Of a stretch of 64,000 bases of DNA, positions 1 to 8,634 are shown in pieces (position 1 is the stretch's first letter; each line of letters opens with the position of its first letter). The notes beneath the pieces were generated by a model that had not been told where the DNA came from, searched no databases, and worked only from the letters and a program-made list of their open reading frames with translations. The stretch comes from Flavobacteriaceae bacterium (GTDB taxonomy: Bacteria; Bacteroidota; Bacteroidia; Flavobacteriales; Flavobacteriaceae), in the NCBI GenBank assembly GCA_020435965.1, contig JAGQYS010000026.1, forward strand, positions 1-64,000, in the 5' to 3' direction. The position numbers were made by a program, and so were the translations under genes.

Positions 1-190
1 TAAATTATTATTACTCTATCCTAATAAAAAAATTATATAAATTTTCATCTTATTGTTTATCAGTGCATTACATTCTTATCGTTATTTAAAATCATAAATA
101 ACGATCGTTATTTAAAATAAAACATGACAAATGTTTTGTTTTACTTTTTCAATTATTCTGTATTTTGTTTAACAAAACTATTTCTATAAC
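1..190 (+). promoter_or_regulatory. Upstream control region of the nap operon
   Basis: This non-coding AT-rich leader is dense in palindromes. A perfect 20-bp palindrome lies at 95-114 (core TAACGATCGTTA). Its right half, ATCGTTATTTAAAAT (104-118), is an exact copy of 78-92, so the two copies are 26 bp apart. Two further inverted repeats follow: AAAACAT/ATGTTTT (119-137) and TTTTGTT/AACAAAA (163-177). The TAAC-N4-GTTA geometry fits a Crp/Fnr-family dimer site, but no TTGAT-N4-ATCAA FNR box is present, so the regulator is not identified. Nothing is recognised in 1-60. Confidence 0.5.
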
Positions 191-430
191 ATGCCTATTA
201 AAAGTTATTTAGCTCATCCTCATGAAGGCAAAAAGAATGAATTAATTCAAGCTATTTCGGCGTTAAGTCAATGCGAAGTTATTCCCGCAGAAAATCACGA
301 TGTACTTGTTATTGTAACAGACACCAAAAACCGAGAAGAAGAAAATCAATTAAAAGAAAATTTAGAAACTATTCCAAGTTTAAAAATGCTTGCAATGGTT
401 TCAGGATTCAATACACCTAAACCAAACTAA
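191..430 (+). CDS. napD: NapD, chaperone for periplasmic nitrate reductase maturation
   Basis: This 79-residue cytoplasmic protein has the usual NapD length. In the known family, NapD binds the Tat signal peptide of NapA and holds back export until the molybdenum cofactor is inserted. The N-terminus (MPIKSYLAHPHEGKK), an internal CEVIPAENHDVLV stretch and the VSGFN tail match the NapD ferredoxin-like fold as I know it. It is the first gene of the operon and lies only 3 bp upstream of napA, as expected for a dedicated chaperone. The ATG at 191 is the only sensible start. Confidence 0.85.
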   Translation: MPIKSYLAHPHEGKKNELIQAISALSQCEVIPAENHDVLVIVTDTKNREEENQLKENLETIPSLKMLAMVSGFNTPKPN

Positions 431-433
431 ACT

Positions 434-2761
434 ATGTATACTTCCATCACAAACCGAAGAAGTTTTATAAAAAAAATGGCAGCCTTATCAGCAATGACTG
501 CTGCTGCAACAATGTTTCCTGGTATTTTATTTGCAGATCAGCAAGAAAGAGGGCTACCAAAAGATGCCAATTTAAATTGGAAAAAAGCACCATGTAGGTT
601 TTGTGGTGTTGGATGTGGTGTATTGGTTGGTGTAGAAAATGGTAAAGCTGTTGCTGTTAAAGGTGATCCGAATTCATCAGTCAACAAAGGGTTATGCTGT
701 GTAAAAGGTTATCACTCTGTTATGGCAATGTATGGTAAAGATCGCCTTACAAAACCACTAGTTAAAAAGAACGGCAAATATGTAGAAACTTCAATGAAAG
801 AAGCCTTAGATTTAATTGCTTCTAAAATGAAAGACACCATTAAAGATTACGGCAAAGATGCAGTATCAATCTATGGTTCAGGACAATGGACTATTCCAGA
901 TGGTTATGTCGCTTCAAAACTATTTAAAGGTTGTATAGGCACTAACAACGTTGAAGCCAATGCAAGATTATGTATGGCAAGTGCTGTTACTGGGTTCATG
1001 ACATCATTTGGAATTGATGAACCAATGGGTTGTTATGATGATATAGACCATGCAGATGTATTCTTTTTGTGGGGGAACAATATGGCAGAGATGCATCCTG
1101 TTTTATTTTCAAGATTACTTGATCAACGTTTAAAACGAGGCGTAAAAATTATAGATTTTGCAACGCGTACTACTAGAACAAGTATGGCAGCAGACAAATC
1201 CATTTTATTTAAACCTCAAACCGATTTGGCTGTAGCAAATGCTATTTGCTATGAAATTATTAATAATGGTTGGGTAAATAAATCTTTTGTAGAAAAGTAT
1301 TGTAGCTTTAAAAAAGGACTCACAAATATGGGCTATGGTTTAGAAGATAACTATTCTTTTACAGACAAACCTGAATCTATAAGTTTTGAAGAATACAAAA
1401 AATTCCTGAACGATTACTCACCTGAAAAAGTTGAAAAAATCTCTGGTGTATCAGCAAAAGACATCAAATATATGGCTTCATTCTATGGTAATCCAAATAA
1501 AAAAGTAATGTCAGTTTGGTGTATGGGAATGAACCAACACACAAGAGGAACTTGGATTAACAATTTAGTTTATAATATTCATTTACTTACAGGTAAAATT
1601 TCAACACCAGGGAATAGTCCATTTTCATTAACAGGTCAACCATCAGCATGTGGTACTGTTAGAGAAGTTGGCACACTTACTCATAAACTACCTCATGGCG
1701 TTGTAACTAATGAAGAACATAGAAAATTTGCTGCCAAGATTTGGGATGTTCCAGTAGAAAATATTCCTGCAAAACCAACTTACCATACAGTTGAAATGTT
1801 TAGAGCCTTAGATAGAGGTGATATTCGATTTATGTGGATTCAAGTAACCAATCCAATGGTCACCATGCCAAAATTGAAACGTTATCGTGATGGTGCCAAA
1901 AAAGAAGGTCGATTTATTGTAGTTTCTGACATTTATCCTACGCCAACAACAGATATAGCTGATGTAATCCTACCTTCAGCAATGTGGATAGAACGCGAAG
2001 GCATGTACGGAAACTCAGAACGTCGAACACAATATTTTGAGCAAATGATTAATCCTCCAGGAGAAGCAATGAGTGATACTTGGCAACTTGTTGAAGTGGC
2101 AAAACGACTTGGCTATGAGAAACAATTCTATTACAAAGAAGAAACTCATATTGAAGAAATATACAACGAATACAGAAAACACCATGACAATAAAAAGCAT
2201 AATATGGCTCCACTTGAGGTTTTAAAAACCGAACCAGGTGTGCTTTGGCCTTATGTTGATGGAAAATCAACAAAATGGAGATTTAATGCAAAATACGATC
2301 CTGCGTGTAGTAATGGAGAAGATTTTCATTTTTACGGAAATGCAGATGGTAAAGCAGTAATTTGGCAACGACCATATGAGCCTGCTCCAGAAGAACCTGA
2401 TGAAGAGTATCCATATTGGTTAAATACAGGAAGAGTAGTTGAACATTGGCATACAGGATCTATGACTAGAAGAATCCCAGTTTTACACAAAGCCATGCCT
2501 CATGCCTATGTTGAACTAAATCCTGAAGATGCAAATAGATTACATATAAAAACTGGTGACAAAGTTTTGTTAACTACTAGACGCGGTAATATTACACTAC
2601 CTGCTTCAGTTAATGAAAGAGGAGTGCCAGCACCAATGCAAGTATTTGTTCCTTTTTTTGATGAAAATATGCTAATCAATGATATCACATTAGATTCTTT
2701 TTGTCCTATTTCAAAAGAACCAGATTACAAAAAATGTGCTGTAAAAGTGGAAAAAGTTTAA
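434..2761 (+). CDS. napA: NapA, catalytic subunit of periplasmic nitrate reductase (Mo-bis-MGD, 4Fe-4S)
   Basis: The enzyme reduces nitrate to nitrite in the periplasm. The N-terminus carries a Tat signal (NRRSFIKK, residues 7-14, then an Ala-rich hydrophobic stretch). A 4Fe-4S motif follows as C54-x2-C57-x3-C61-x26-C88. Cys180 in ARLCMASAV is the expected Mo-ligating cysteine, which separates NapA from Ser- or SeCys-type relatives. The molybdopterin-binding C-terminal domain includes NTGRVVEHWHTGSMTRR. The length, 775 residues, is slightly short of the proteobacterial enzymes and close to the compact monomeric type. napD lies 3 bp upstream and the haem protein gene 3 bp downstream. Function is confident; the electron donor differs from the textbook system. 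Confidence 0.93.
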   Translation: MYTSITNRRSFIKKMAALSAMTAAATMFPGILFADQQERGLPKDANLNWKKAPCRFCGVGCGVLVGVENGKAVAVKGDPNSSVNKGLCCVKGYHSVMAMYGKDRLTKPLVKKNGKYVETSMKEALDLIASKMKDTIKDYGKDAVSIYGSGQWTIPDGYVASKLFKGCIGTNNVEANARLCMASAVTGFMTSFGIDEPMGCYDDIDHADVFFLWGNNMAEMHPVLFSRLLDQRLKRGVKIIDFATRTTRTSMAADKSILFKPQTDLAVANAICYEIINNGWVNKSFVEKYCSFKKGLTNMGYGLEDNYSFTDKPESISFEEYKKFLNDYSPEKVEKISGVSAKDIKYMASFYGNPNKKVMSVWCMGMNQHTRGTWINNLVYNIHLLTGKISTPGNSPFSLTGQPSACGTVREVGTLTHKLPHGVVTNEEHRKFAAKIWDVPVENIPAKPTYHTVEMFRALDRGDIRFMWIQVTNPMVTMPKLKRYRDGAKKEGRFIVVSDIYPTPTTDIADVILPSAMWIEREGMYGNSERRTQYFEQMINPPGEAMSDTWQLVEVAKRLGYEKQFYYKEETHIEEIYNEYRKHHDNKKHNMAPLEVLKTEPGVLWPYVDGKSTKWRFNAKYDPACSNGEDFHFYGNADGKAVIWQRPYEPAPEEPDEEYPYWLNTGRVVEHWHTGSMTRRIPVLHKAMPHAYVELNPEDANRLHIKTGDKVLLTTRRGNITLPASVNERGVPAPMQVFVPFFDENMLINDITLDSFCPISKEPDYKKCAVKVEKV

Positions 2762-2764
2762 ACC

Positions 2765-3457
2765 ATGAGAAAACGACTAGGTATCATATCATTGTTTGTA
2801 ATTCTATTCATTTCTTTTATTGCTGTTTGGAATTATAGTTATTATGAAGGCCAAGAAGAAGCCTATATTCCTATAGAAAACACTAAACTAACACCAATAA
2901 TACCATCAGAAACAGGTGTTTTTCAAAGGTCTGGGTTTGGACTTGAATATGCCAATATGCCTATAGATGAAAACCATCAAAGAACTTTAGATACTTATTA
3001 TAACAACAGAGCTTATCATGGTGCACCTCCAAGTATTCCACATCCTGTAACTAAAGAAAGAAGCATGGGAGGAAATACATGTTTGCAGTGTCATCAAAAT
3101 GGTGGCTTTACTGAAAAATTTAATGCCTATGCTCCTGTAACACCGCATCCAGAAATGGTAAATTGCAGACAATGTCACGTAGCATCAAAGACTGAAACAT
3201 TGTTTAAAGGCACAAATTTTCCAGAATTAGAGGCTCCAAAAATTGGTGTGAATAATGCATTAATTGGAAGTCCACCAGTAATACCTCATCAAATTCAAAT
3301 GAGAGAAAACTGCTTATCTTGTCATGCTGGACCAAGTGCACCTAAAGAAATTAGAGTCACACACCCTGAGCGAATAAATTGCAGACAATGCCACGTACTA
3401 AATAATAAAGAAATTAAAGATTTCAGTGTTTTTATAAGAGATAAAAAGAATGAATAA
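2765..3457 (+). CDS. Tetrahaem NapB-like cytochrome c (duplicated dihaem module)
   Basis: This 230-residue protein has one N-terminal membrane segment (about residues 6-25) and a periplasmic domain. Four CxxCH haem sites are visible: 106-110, 134-138, 183-187 and 206-210. They form two similar modules, each with a P-x-IPHP or IPHQ lead-in, a first CxxCH, a TPHP or THPE segment and then NCRQCHV. Classical NapB has a single dihaem module, so this looks like an internal duplication. It probably passes electrons to NapA. Its end overlaps the next gene by 8 bp, which suggests translational coupling. NapB-like is inferred from position and from the RQCHV and IPH motifs; I leave out the gene symbol because of the extra haems. 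Confidence 0.75.
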   Translation: MRKRLGIISLFVILFISFIAVWNYSYYEGQEEAYIPIENTKLTPIIPSETGVFQRSGFGLEYANMPIDENHQRTLDTYYNNRAYHGAPPSIPHPVTKERSMGGNTCLQCHQNGGFTEKFNAYAPVTPHPEMVNCRQCHVASKTETLFKGTNFPELEAPKIGVNNALIGSPPVIPHQIQMRENCLSCHAGPSAPKEIRVTHPERINCRQCHVLNNKEIKDFSVFIRDKKNE

Positions 3458-4064
3458 ACTAACTATTATAGGAATATGCATAATATTAGTCATGTTTTCG
3501 TGTAAAAATGAAGAACATGAATACCATAGTGTAATAGAAAAAATTGAATCAGAAAGCAAAAACTATCATGGAGTATCTGTCACTTCCGAACTCTATTTTG
3601 AAGATACAGATATGATTGAAATTTCTGAAGATGGGCAATCCTTTTTAATTCCAGATAGAAAAGGGCAAATAAAATCTTTTGCCTGTACAGAATGCCATTC
3701 AAAACCATTAGAGCAAATGCAAAGTGAAAACTTAAAAAAAGCTCATTGGGACGTTTCGGTTGCTCATGCTGATTTAAATACCATGAATTGTGTAACCTGC
3801 CACAACCCTGAAAATATGGACAATTTAAAAAGTCTTACAGGCAATACAATTGACTTTAACGCAAGCTATAAGCTATGCAGCCAGTGCCACACTAAGCAAT
3901 TTCAAGATTGGAAAGGCGGAGCACATGGCAAGCAAATTGGAGGTTGGGCTCCACCTAGGGCTTCAATGACATGCGTTAACTGTCACAATCCGCACAAGCC
4001 AGCTTTTGAAACAAAGTGGCCAGCACGTTTTAACACACAAACTATTAAAGAAAGAAACAACTAG
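3450..4064 (+). CDS. Tetrahaem c-type cytochrome lipoprotein of the nap operon
   Basis: This 204-residue exported protein has a short signal ending in FSCKN, a permissive Bacteroidetes-type lipobox with Cys18 as the probable lipidated residue. Four CxxCH sites are present at 79-83, 114-118, 143-147 and 175-179, spaced like a small multihaem cytochrome c3/doubled-CxxCH protein. It is not a NapC/NrfH quinol dehydrogenase, because it has no membrane-spanning anchor helix beyond the signal. Being between the NapB-like gene and the ferredoxin gene, it most likely relays electrons from the NrfCD-like module to the NapB-like protein and NapA. The exact family is not recognised. Confidence 0.65.
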   Translation: MNKLTIIGICIILVMFSCKNEEHEYHSVIEKIESESKNYHGVSVTSELYFEDTDMIEISEDGQSFLIPDRKGQIKSFACTECHSKPLEQMQSENLKKAHWDVSVAHADLNTMNCVTCHNPENMDNLKSLTGNTIDFNASYKLCSQCHTKQFQDWKGGAHGKQIGGWAPPRASMTCVNCHNPHKPAFETKWPARFNTQTIKERNN

Positions 4065-4066
4065 GT

Positions 4067-5194
4067 ATGAGTAATAACAATAAAAAATGGTTTTCTTTAA
4101 ACCTTAATAGTAGAAAAAAACAAACTTCAAACACATGTGGTTGTGGTAAAACAACTGGAGGATGTAACTCTCACAACTCAAAGCCTCAAATGAGTGATGA
4201 AGACTTTTTTGAAGCAGCTGTGAATGCATCCATAGGTGAAGAACGTAAAAAAGATGGTTTTGATCAAGTTTTTGAAGTAAAAATGGACAGAAGAACAGCG
4301 TTCAAACAACTTACAGCTAGCTTATTAATTGGAGCAGGTGCAGTATCTACATCTTGTAGTCTTGTATCAGGAGAAGAAACCAAAGAAAAAGCCCAAATAG
4401 ATTGGGAAGAACAGTTTAAAGGTAACTACAAGTTAATGTCAGATAATGAGAAAAAAGGCACTGTAGACCGCTTGGTTCGTTCTTATCAAATTCGTACAGG
4501 AAAAACCATTAACATGTCTGCTAAAAATGCAGAAGAAGATGTTTTGTTTGGATATGCTTTTAATATCTCCAAATGTCAAGGTTATATGGATTGTGTAAGT
4601 GCTTGTGTAGAAGAAAATAATCAGGATAGAAGCTCACAAATGCAATACATAAGAATTCATGAAATGAAAGACGGCAAAGGTTTCAATTTTAATGAGGCAG
4701 ATGATAATTATTACCATGAAGTTCCAGCCGAAGGTCATTTTTATATGGGAACACAATGTTTTCATTGTGATAATCCTCCTTGTGTAGATGTATGTCCAGT
4801 ACAAGCAACTTGGCGCGAAGATGACGGATTGGTTGTTGTAGATTATGATTGGTGTGTTGGTTGCAGATATTGTATGGCAGCTTGCCCTTATGATGGCAGG
4901 CGTTTTAATTGGAGTAAACCTGAAGTACCAGAAGCTGAAATTAATCATAACCAACATTATTTAGGAAACAGAATGCGTAAAAAAGGTGTGATGGAAAAAT
5001 GTACTTTTTGTGTACAACGATCAAGAGCAGGTAAAAATCCAGCTTGTGTTGAAGCCTGTCCTACTGGAGCTCGTGTATTCGGTAACTTACTTGATCCAAA
5101 TAGCACTATAAGATGGGTTTTAGAAAATAAAAAGGTTTTTAGATTAAAAGAAGATTTAGGTACAGAACCAAAGTTCTGGTACTATATGGATTAA
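4067..5194 (+). CDS. Periplasmic ferredoxin-type subunit (NrfC/PsrB/DsrO-like) with internal Tat motif
   Basis: This 375-residue iron-sulphur subunit has a Tat-like motif (DRRTAFKQ) only at residues 74-81, followed by a hydrophobic stretch ending in STSCS. It is preceded by a polar extension with a small Cys cluster (CGCGKTTGGC, 24-33). The cluster motifs are C231-x2-C234-x4-C239-x3-C243, C263-x2-C266-x2-C269-x3-C273 and C312-x2-C315-x11-C327-x3-C331. The first motif reads C170-x2-Y173-x2-C176-x3-C180, so Tyr stands where the second Cys is expected. The family passes electrons between an NrfD-type quinone-binding subunit and a periplasmic oxidoreductase. The next gene encodes that membrane partner. 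Confidence 0.82.
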   Translation: MSNNNKKWFSLNLNSRKKQTSNTCGCGKTTGGCNSHNSKPQMSDEDFFEAAVNASIGEERKKDGFDQVFEVKMDRRTAFKQLTASLLIGAGAVSTSCSLVSGEETKEKAQIDWEEQFKGNYKLMSDNEKKGTVDRLVRSYQIRTGKTINMSAKNAEEDVLFGYAFNISKCQGYMDCVSACVEENNQDRSSQMQYIRIHEMKDGKGFNFNEADDNYYHEVPAEGHFYMGTQCFHCDNPPCVDVCPVQATWREDDGLVVVDYDWCVGCRYCMAACPYDGRRFNWSKPEVPEAEINHNQHYLGNRMRKKGVMEKCTFCVQRSRAGKNPACVEACPTGARVFGNLLDPNSTIRWVLENKKVFRLKEDLGTEPKFWYYMD

Positions 5195-5221
5195 ATGGGA
5201 TTGAACAGATAAGAATATTAC

Positions 5222-6442
5222 ATGGGACGACTTAAAGTTTTTGGAAGTTTAGTAAAAGATAGTTTAGACACGATCACACATGGTTCAAAAAAATATCACA
5301 TTTGGATGGCCTTTTTAACCTTTGTGATGCTAGTTGGAATGTATTGTTATTCCATTCAACTTGATGAAGGGTTAAGTGTAACTGGAATGACAGATAGAGT
5401 AAGTTGGGGTTTATACATTTCAAATTTCACATTCTTAGTTGGTGTTGCTGCTGCTGCAGTTATGTTAGTGATGCCAACTTATATCTTAAAAGATATAGAC
5501 TTTAAACAGGCTGTACTTATTGGAGAAGGATTGGCAGTAGCAGCGTTAATAATGTGTTTGGCATTTGTAGTTGCCGACATGGGAGGACCATCTGTTCTCT
5601 GGCACATGATTCCTGGAATAGGTGTGTTTAATTTTCCTAACTCGATGTTAACTTGGGATGTACTTGTGCTAAATGGTTATTTGTTTCTAAATATCTCTAT
5701 TCCATTTTATATATTATTCAAGCATTATCAAGGCAAGGAATCTAATCCAAAAGTATATATTCCTGGAGCCATTTTATCAGTATTTTGGGCAGTAGGCATA
5801 CATTTGGTTACAGCTTTTTTATATCAAGGATTACAAGCAAGGCCATTTTGGAATAACGCCTTATTGGGACCACGATTTTTAGCTTCGGCTTTTGCTGCTG
5901 GACCAGCGCTTATAATTTTAGTTTTAGCCATTATAAGAACCTTTACAGAATTTAAAATAAAGGACCAAACCATTAAAAAAATTGCAATGGTTGTAACTGT
6001 AGCAGCACAAATTAATATAATTATGTTAGGTTCAGAATTGTTTAAAGAATTTTATGCACCAACGCATCATAGCGAGAGTGCTTATTATTTATTCTTTGGG
6101 CTTCATGGAAAAACAGCTTTACTACCTTGGATTTGGACTGCTATTTCTTTGAATGTTTTAGCAACAGTAATCTTAACATTTCACAAACTACGTAATAATC
6201 TCAAAGTGCTTTACTTTGCTTGTTTTATATTGTTTGTTGCCATATGGATAGAAAAAGGCTTTGGTTTAATTGTACCAGGTTTTATCCCTGGACCTTATGG
6301 TAAAATTGCTGAATATACACCAACTGGTATTGAAATTGGAGTAACCTTAGGTATTTGGGCTTTAGGTGCGCTTGTGTTTACTGTGCTTGCAAAAACAGCG
6401 ATTAAAATTGAAACTGGAAAACTGAGATATAAAAAGCAGTAA
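5222..6442 (+). CDS. NrfD/PsrC-type integral membrane quinol oxidoreductase subunit
   Basis: This 406-residue hydrophobic protein has about nine or ten membrane helices. The segment WGLYISNFTFLVGVAAAAVM (about residues 62-81) is typical of the NrfD/DsrP/HmeB family. These proteins bind menaquinol in the membrane and pair with a ferredoxin-like subunit such as the one 27 bp upstream. In this operon it is the only gene able to extract electrons from the quinone pool, since no NapC or NapGH is encoded. It is the last gene before a strong terminator at 6452-6482. The family call is firm; the link to nitrate reduction is inferred from the operon. Confidence 0.85.
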   Translation: MGRLKVFGSLVKDSLDTITHGSKKYHIWMAFLTFVMLVGMYCYSIQLDEGLSVTGMTDRVSWGLYISNFTFLVGVAAAAVMLVMPTYILKDIDFKQAVLIGEGLAVAALIMCLAFVVADMGGPSVLWHMIPGIGVFNFPNSMLTWDVLVLNGYLFLNISIPFYILFKHYQGKESNPKVYIPGAILSVFWAVGIHLVTAFLYQGLQARPFWNNALLGPRFLASAFAAGPALIILVLAIIRTFTEFKIKDQTIKKIAMVVTVAAQINIIMLGSELFKEFYAPTHHSESAYYLFFGLHGKTALLPWIWTAISLNVLATVILTFHKLRNNLKVLYFACFILFVAIWIEKGFGLIVPGFIPGPYGKIAEYTPTGIEIGVTLGIWALGALVFTVLAKTAIKIETGKLRYKKQ

Positions 6443-6451
6443 AGTTTATGT

Positions 6452-6482
6452 AAAAAAGCGCAGCAAAATGCTGCGCTTTTTT
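6452..6482. terminator. Bidirectional terminator between the nap operon and metG
   Basis: A 14-bp stem, AAAAAAGCGCAGCA paired with TGCTGCGCTTTTTT, closes a 3-nt loop. It has A and T tracts on both sides, so it can stop both the rightward nap operon and the leftward metG transcript. Confidence 0.9.
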
Positions 6483-8546
6483 TTAGCTTATTTTTAGTCC
6501 ATTATTAACCTTATTGTGGTTGTCAGGATTTACAAAAACTAAATTACCAGATTCGTCTTCAGTCATTAAAATCATGCCTTGACTTTCAACACCTCGTAAA
6601 GCTCTTGGAGCCAAGTTTACTAAAACAGTTACTTTCTTACCAATAACTTCTTCAGGCGAAAAACTCTCAGCAATTCCAGATACTATTGTTCTGGTATCTA
6701 TTCCTGTATCTACTTTTAAAGCTAATAACTTTTTGGTTTTAGGCATTTTTTCAGCCTCAAGAATAGTACCTACTCTAATATCTAACTTAGAAAAATCTTC
6801 CCAAGTAATTTCGTCTTTTTGAGGCTCAACTTTTTTACTAGCTGCTTCATTGGCTTTCTTACTGGCTTCTAGTTTATCTAACTGCGCTTGAATATCTAGG
6901 TCTTCAATTTTTGAGAATAACAATTCAGCCTTACCAATAGTGTGGTTTGAAGGAAGCAATTCTTGCCCTTCTGAAATACTATTCCATGTAGATGCTTCGA
7001 CAAGCTCAGCATGACAAAGAATCGATTTTAGTTTCTTAGACGTAAAAGGCAAAAACGGTTCGCTCAATATGGCTAAAGCAGATGCTATTTGCAATGCAAC
7101 ATACATGATGGTTTGCACTCGATCTTCATCTTCCTTAATCAATTTCCAAGGTTCTTCGTCTGCTAAGTATTTGTTTCCAAGTCTAGCTAAATTCATCAAT
7201 TCTTGACTTGCTTCTCTAAATCGATAACGTTCAATAGAACTCGCTATCACTGCTGGAAATGCTCTTAAAGTTGCTAGAGTTTCTTCATCAACTGCTGAAA
7301 ACTCGTTTGGTACAGGAACAACACCATTATAATACTTATTGGTAAGTACCACTACTCTATTAATAAAATTACCAAAAATGGCAACTAACTCATTATTGTT
7401 TCTCGCCTGAAAATCTTTCCAAGTAAAATCGTTATCCTTAGTTTCTGGCGCATTGGCTGTTAATGCATAACGCAACACGTCTTGTTTATCAGGAAAATCT
7501 TGTAAATATTCATGCAACCAAACAGCCCAGTTTTTTGATGTAGAAAGTTTGTTCCCTTCAAGATTTAAAAACTCATTTGCTGGCACATTATCAGGCAAAA
7601 TGTAACTACCTTCAGCTTTTAACATAGAAGGAAAAATAATGCAGTGAAATACAATATTATCTTTCCCTATAAAGTGCAACAGTTTAGTATCTTCATCTTT
7701 CCAATAAGGTTCCCAATCTTTGCCTTCACGTTCTGCCCATTCTTTTGTTGCCGAAATGTAACCTATTGGTGCATCAAACCACACATAAAGTACTTTCCCC
7801 TCGCCTCCTTCAACAGGAACTGGAATTCCCCAATCTAAATCTCGAGTTACTGCTCTAGGACGTAAGCCATCATCAATCCAAGATTTGCATTGTCCATAAA
7901 CATTAGATTTCCAATCTTTTTTATGTTCTTCAAGAATCCATTCTTTTAAAAAGGCTTCATGCTTATCTAAAGGTAAAAACCAATGTTTTGTTTCTTTTAA
8001 AACAGGTGTTTTTCCAGTGATTGCAGATTTTGGATTTATTAAATCAGTTGCATTGTGGCTTGTTCCACAGCTTTCACACTGGTCGCCATAACTTTCTTCA
8101 TTACCACATTTAGGGCAAGTTCCAATTACAAAACGATCTGCTAAAAACTGATTGGCTTCTTCATCGTAAAGCTGTTCGGTAATTTCTTCAACAAATTCAC
8201 CTTTATCATACAACGTCTTAAAAAATTCAGATGCTGTATCGTGGTGTATTTTGGCAGAAGTTCTGGAATAATTATCAAAAGAAATTCCGAAATCTATAAA
8301 CGACTGCTTTATAATAGCATGATATTTATCTACAATATCCTGTGGTGTTACACCTTCTTTTTTAGCCTTAATGGTAATTGGCACACCATGTTCGTCACTT
8401 CCACAAATAAACGCTACATCTTGACCTTGGAGTCTTTGATAGCGAGCATAAATATCTGCAGGCACGTAAACACCTGCTAAATGACCAATATGAATTGGGC
8501 CATTAGTGTAAGGTAAAGCCGCAGTTATTGTATATCTTTTTGACAT
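6483..8546 (-). CDS. metG: Methionyl-tRNA synthetase
   Basis: This class I synthetase charges tRNA-Met. The HIGH motif appears as [10 protein letters not shown] near the N-terminus. A CPKC...CESC four-cysteine zinc knuckle lies around residues 145-165, and the KMSKS equivalent is KLSTSK. The C-terminal 110 residues form the OB-fold tRNA-binding domain ([17 protein letters not shown]). I set the start at the ATG at 8546 (MSKRYTIT): a TAnnTTTG promoter box at 8567-8574 lies between it and the longer alternative at 8579. About residues 520-531 read [10 protein letters not shown], encoded by an in-frame REP-like repeat in the linker before the tRNA-binding domain. Confidence 0.95.
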   Translation of the reverse strand: MSKRYTITAALPYTNGPIHIGHLAGVYVPADIYARYQRLQGQDVAFICGSDEHGVPITIKAKKEGVTPQDIVDKYHAIIKQSFIDFGISFDNYSRTSAKIHHDTASEFFKTLYDKGEFVEEITEQLYDEEANQFLADRFVIGTCPKCGNEESYGDQCESCGTSHNATDLINPKSAITGKTPVLKETKHWFLPLDKHEAFLKEWILEEHKKDWKSNVYGQCKSWIDDGLRPRAVTRDLDWGIPVPVEGGEGKVLYVWFDAPIGYISATKEWAEREGKDWEPYWKDEDTKLLHFIGKDNIVFHCIIFPSMLKAEGSYILPDNVPANEFLNLEGNKLSTSKNWAVWLHEYLQDFPDKQDVLRYALTANAPETKDNDFTWKDFQARNNNELVAIFGNFINRVVVLTNKYYNGVVPVPNEFSAVDEETLATLRAFPAVIASSIERYRFREASQELMNLARLGNKYLADEEPWKLIKEDEDRVQTIMYVALQIASALAILSEPFLPFTSKKLKSILCHAELVEASTWNSISEGQELLPSNHTIGKAELLFSKIEDLDIQAQLDKLEASKKANEAASKKVEPQKDEITWEDFSKLDIRVGTILEAEKMPKTKKLLALKVDTGIDTRTIVSGIAESFSPEEVIGKKVTVLVNLAPRALRGVESQGMILMTEDESGNLVFVNPDNHNKVNNGLKIS
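6991..7018. repeat. REP-like repeat inside metG
   Basis: The sequence GATGCTTCGACAAGCTCAGC followed by ATGACAAA matches the palindromic REP-type repeat often seen between genes in Bacteroidetes, as far as I know it. ATGCT and AGCAT at its ends can pair. Here it lies in the coding strand of metG and is translated on the minus strand as CHAELVEAS. No stop or frameshift results. Confidence 0.6.
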
Positions 8547-8566
8547 TAGTTTTTCTTTTGAAGGCA

Positions 8567-8574
8567 CAAAAATA
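8567..8574 (-). promoter_or_regulatory. Bacteroidetes -7 promoter box for metG
   Basis: The minus strand reads TATTTTTG, a full match to the TAnnTTTG consensus. Transcription would begin near 8561, leaving a leader of about 15 nt to the ATG at 8546. This excludes the longer upstream start. Confidence 0.6.
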
Positions 8575-8615
8575 CACAATTACACAGTGATTAAAAATTC
8601 TAAGATATTTTTTCA

Positions 8616-8623
8616 TAGCTTTG
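8616..8623 (+). promoter_or_regulatory. Bacteroidetes -7 promoter box for the 8635 gene
   Basis: TAGCTTTG matches the TAnnTTTG consensus and lies 11 bp before the ATG at 8635. The predicted 5' leader is only a few nucleotides, so the message may be almost leaderless. The box is back-to-back with the metG promoter. Confidence 0.45.
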
Positions 8624-8634
8624 ATAAAAAAGTT

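Noticed and set aside
4634..4957. A 107-codon open frame antisense to the ferredoxin subunit gene
   Set aside because: It lies wholly within the opposite strand of a gene with clear Cys motifs; the frame is a by-product of that gene's composition.
1..6442. A genomic island boundary at the nap operon
   Set aside because: No tRNA, integrase or transposase and no visible change in base composition or codon style were found at either end.
6483..8546. A sequencing or assembly error as cause of the odd MetG linker
   Set aside because: The frame is open on both sides, the insert matches a repeat type also seen elsewhere in the window, and all MetG motifs are intact.
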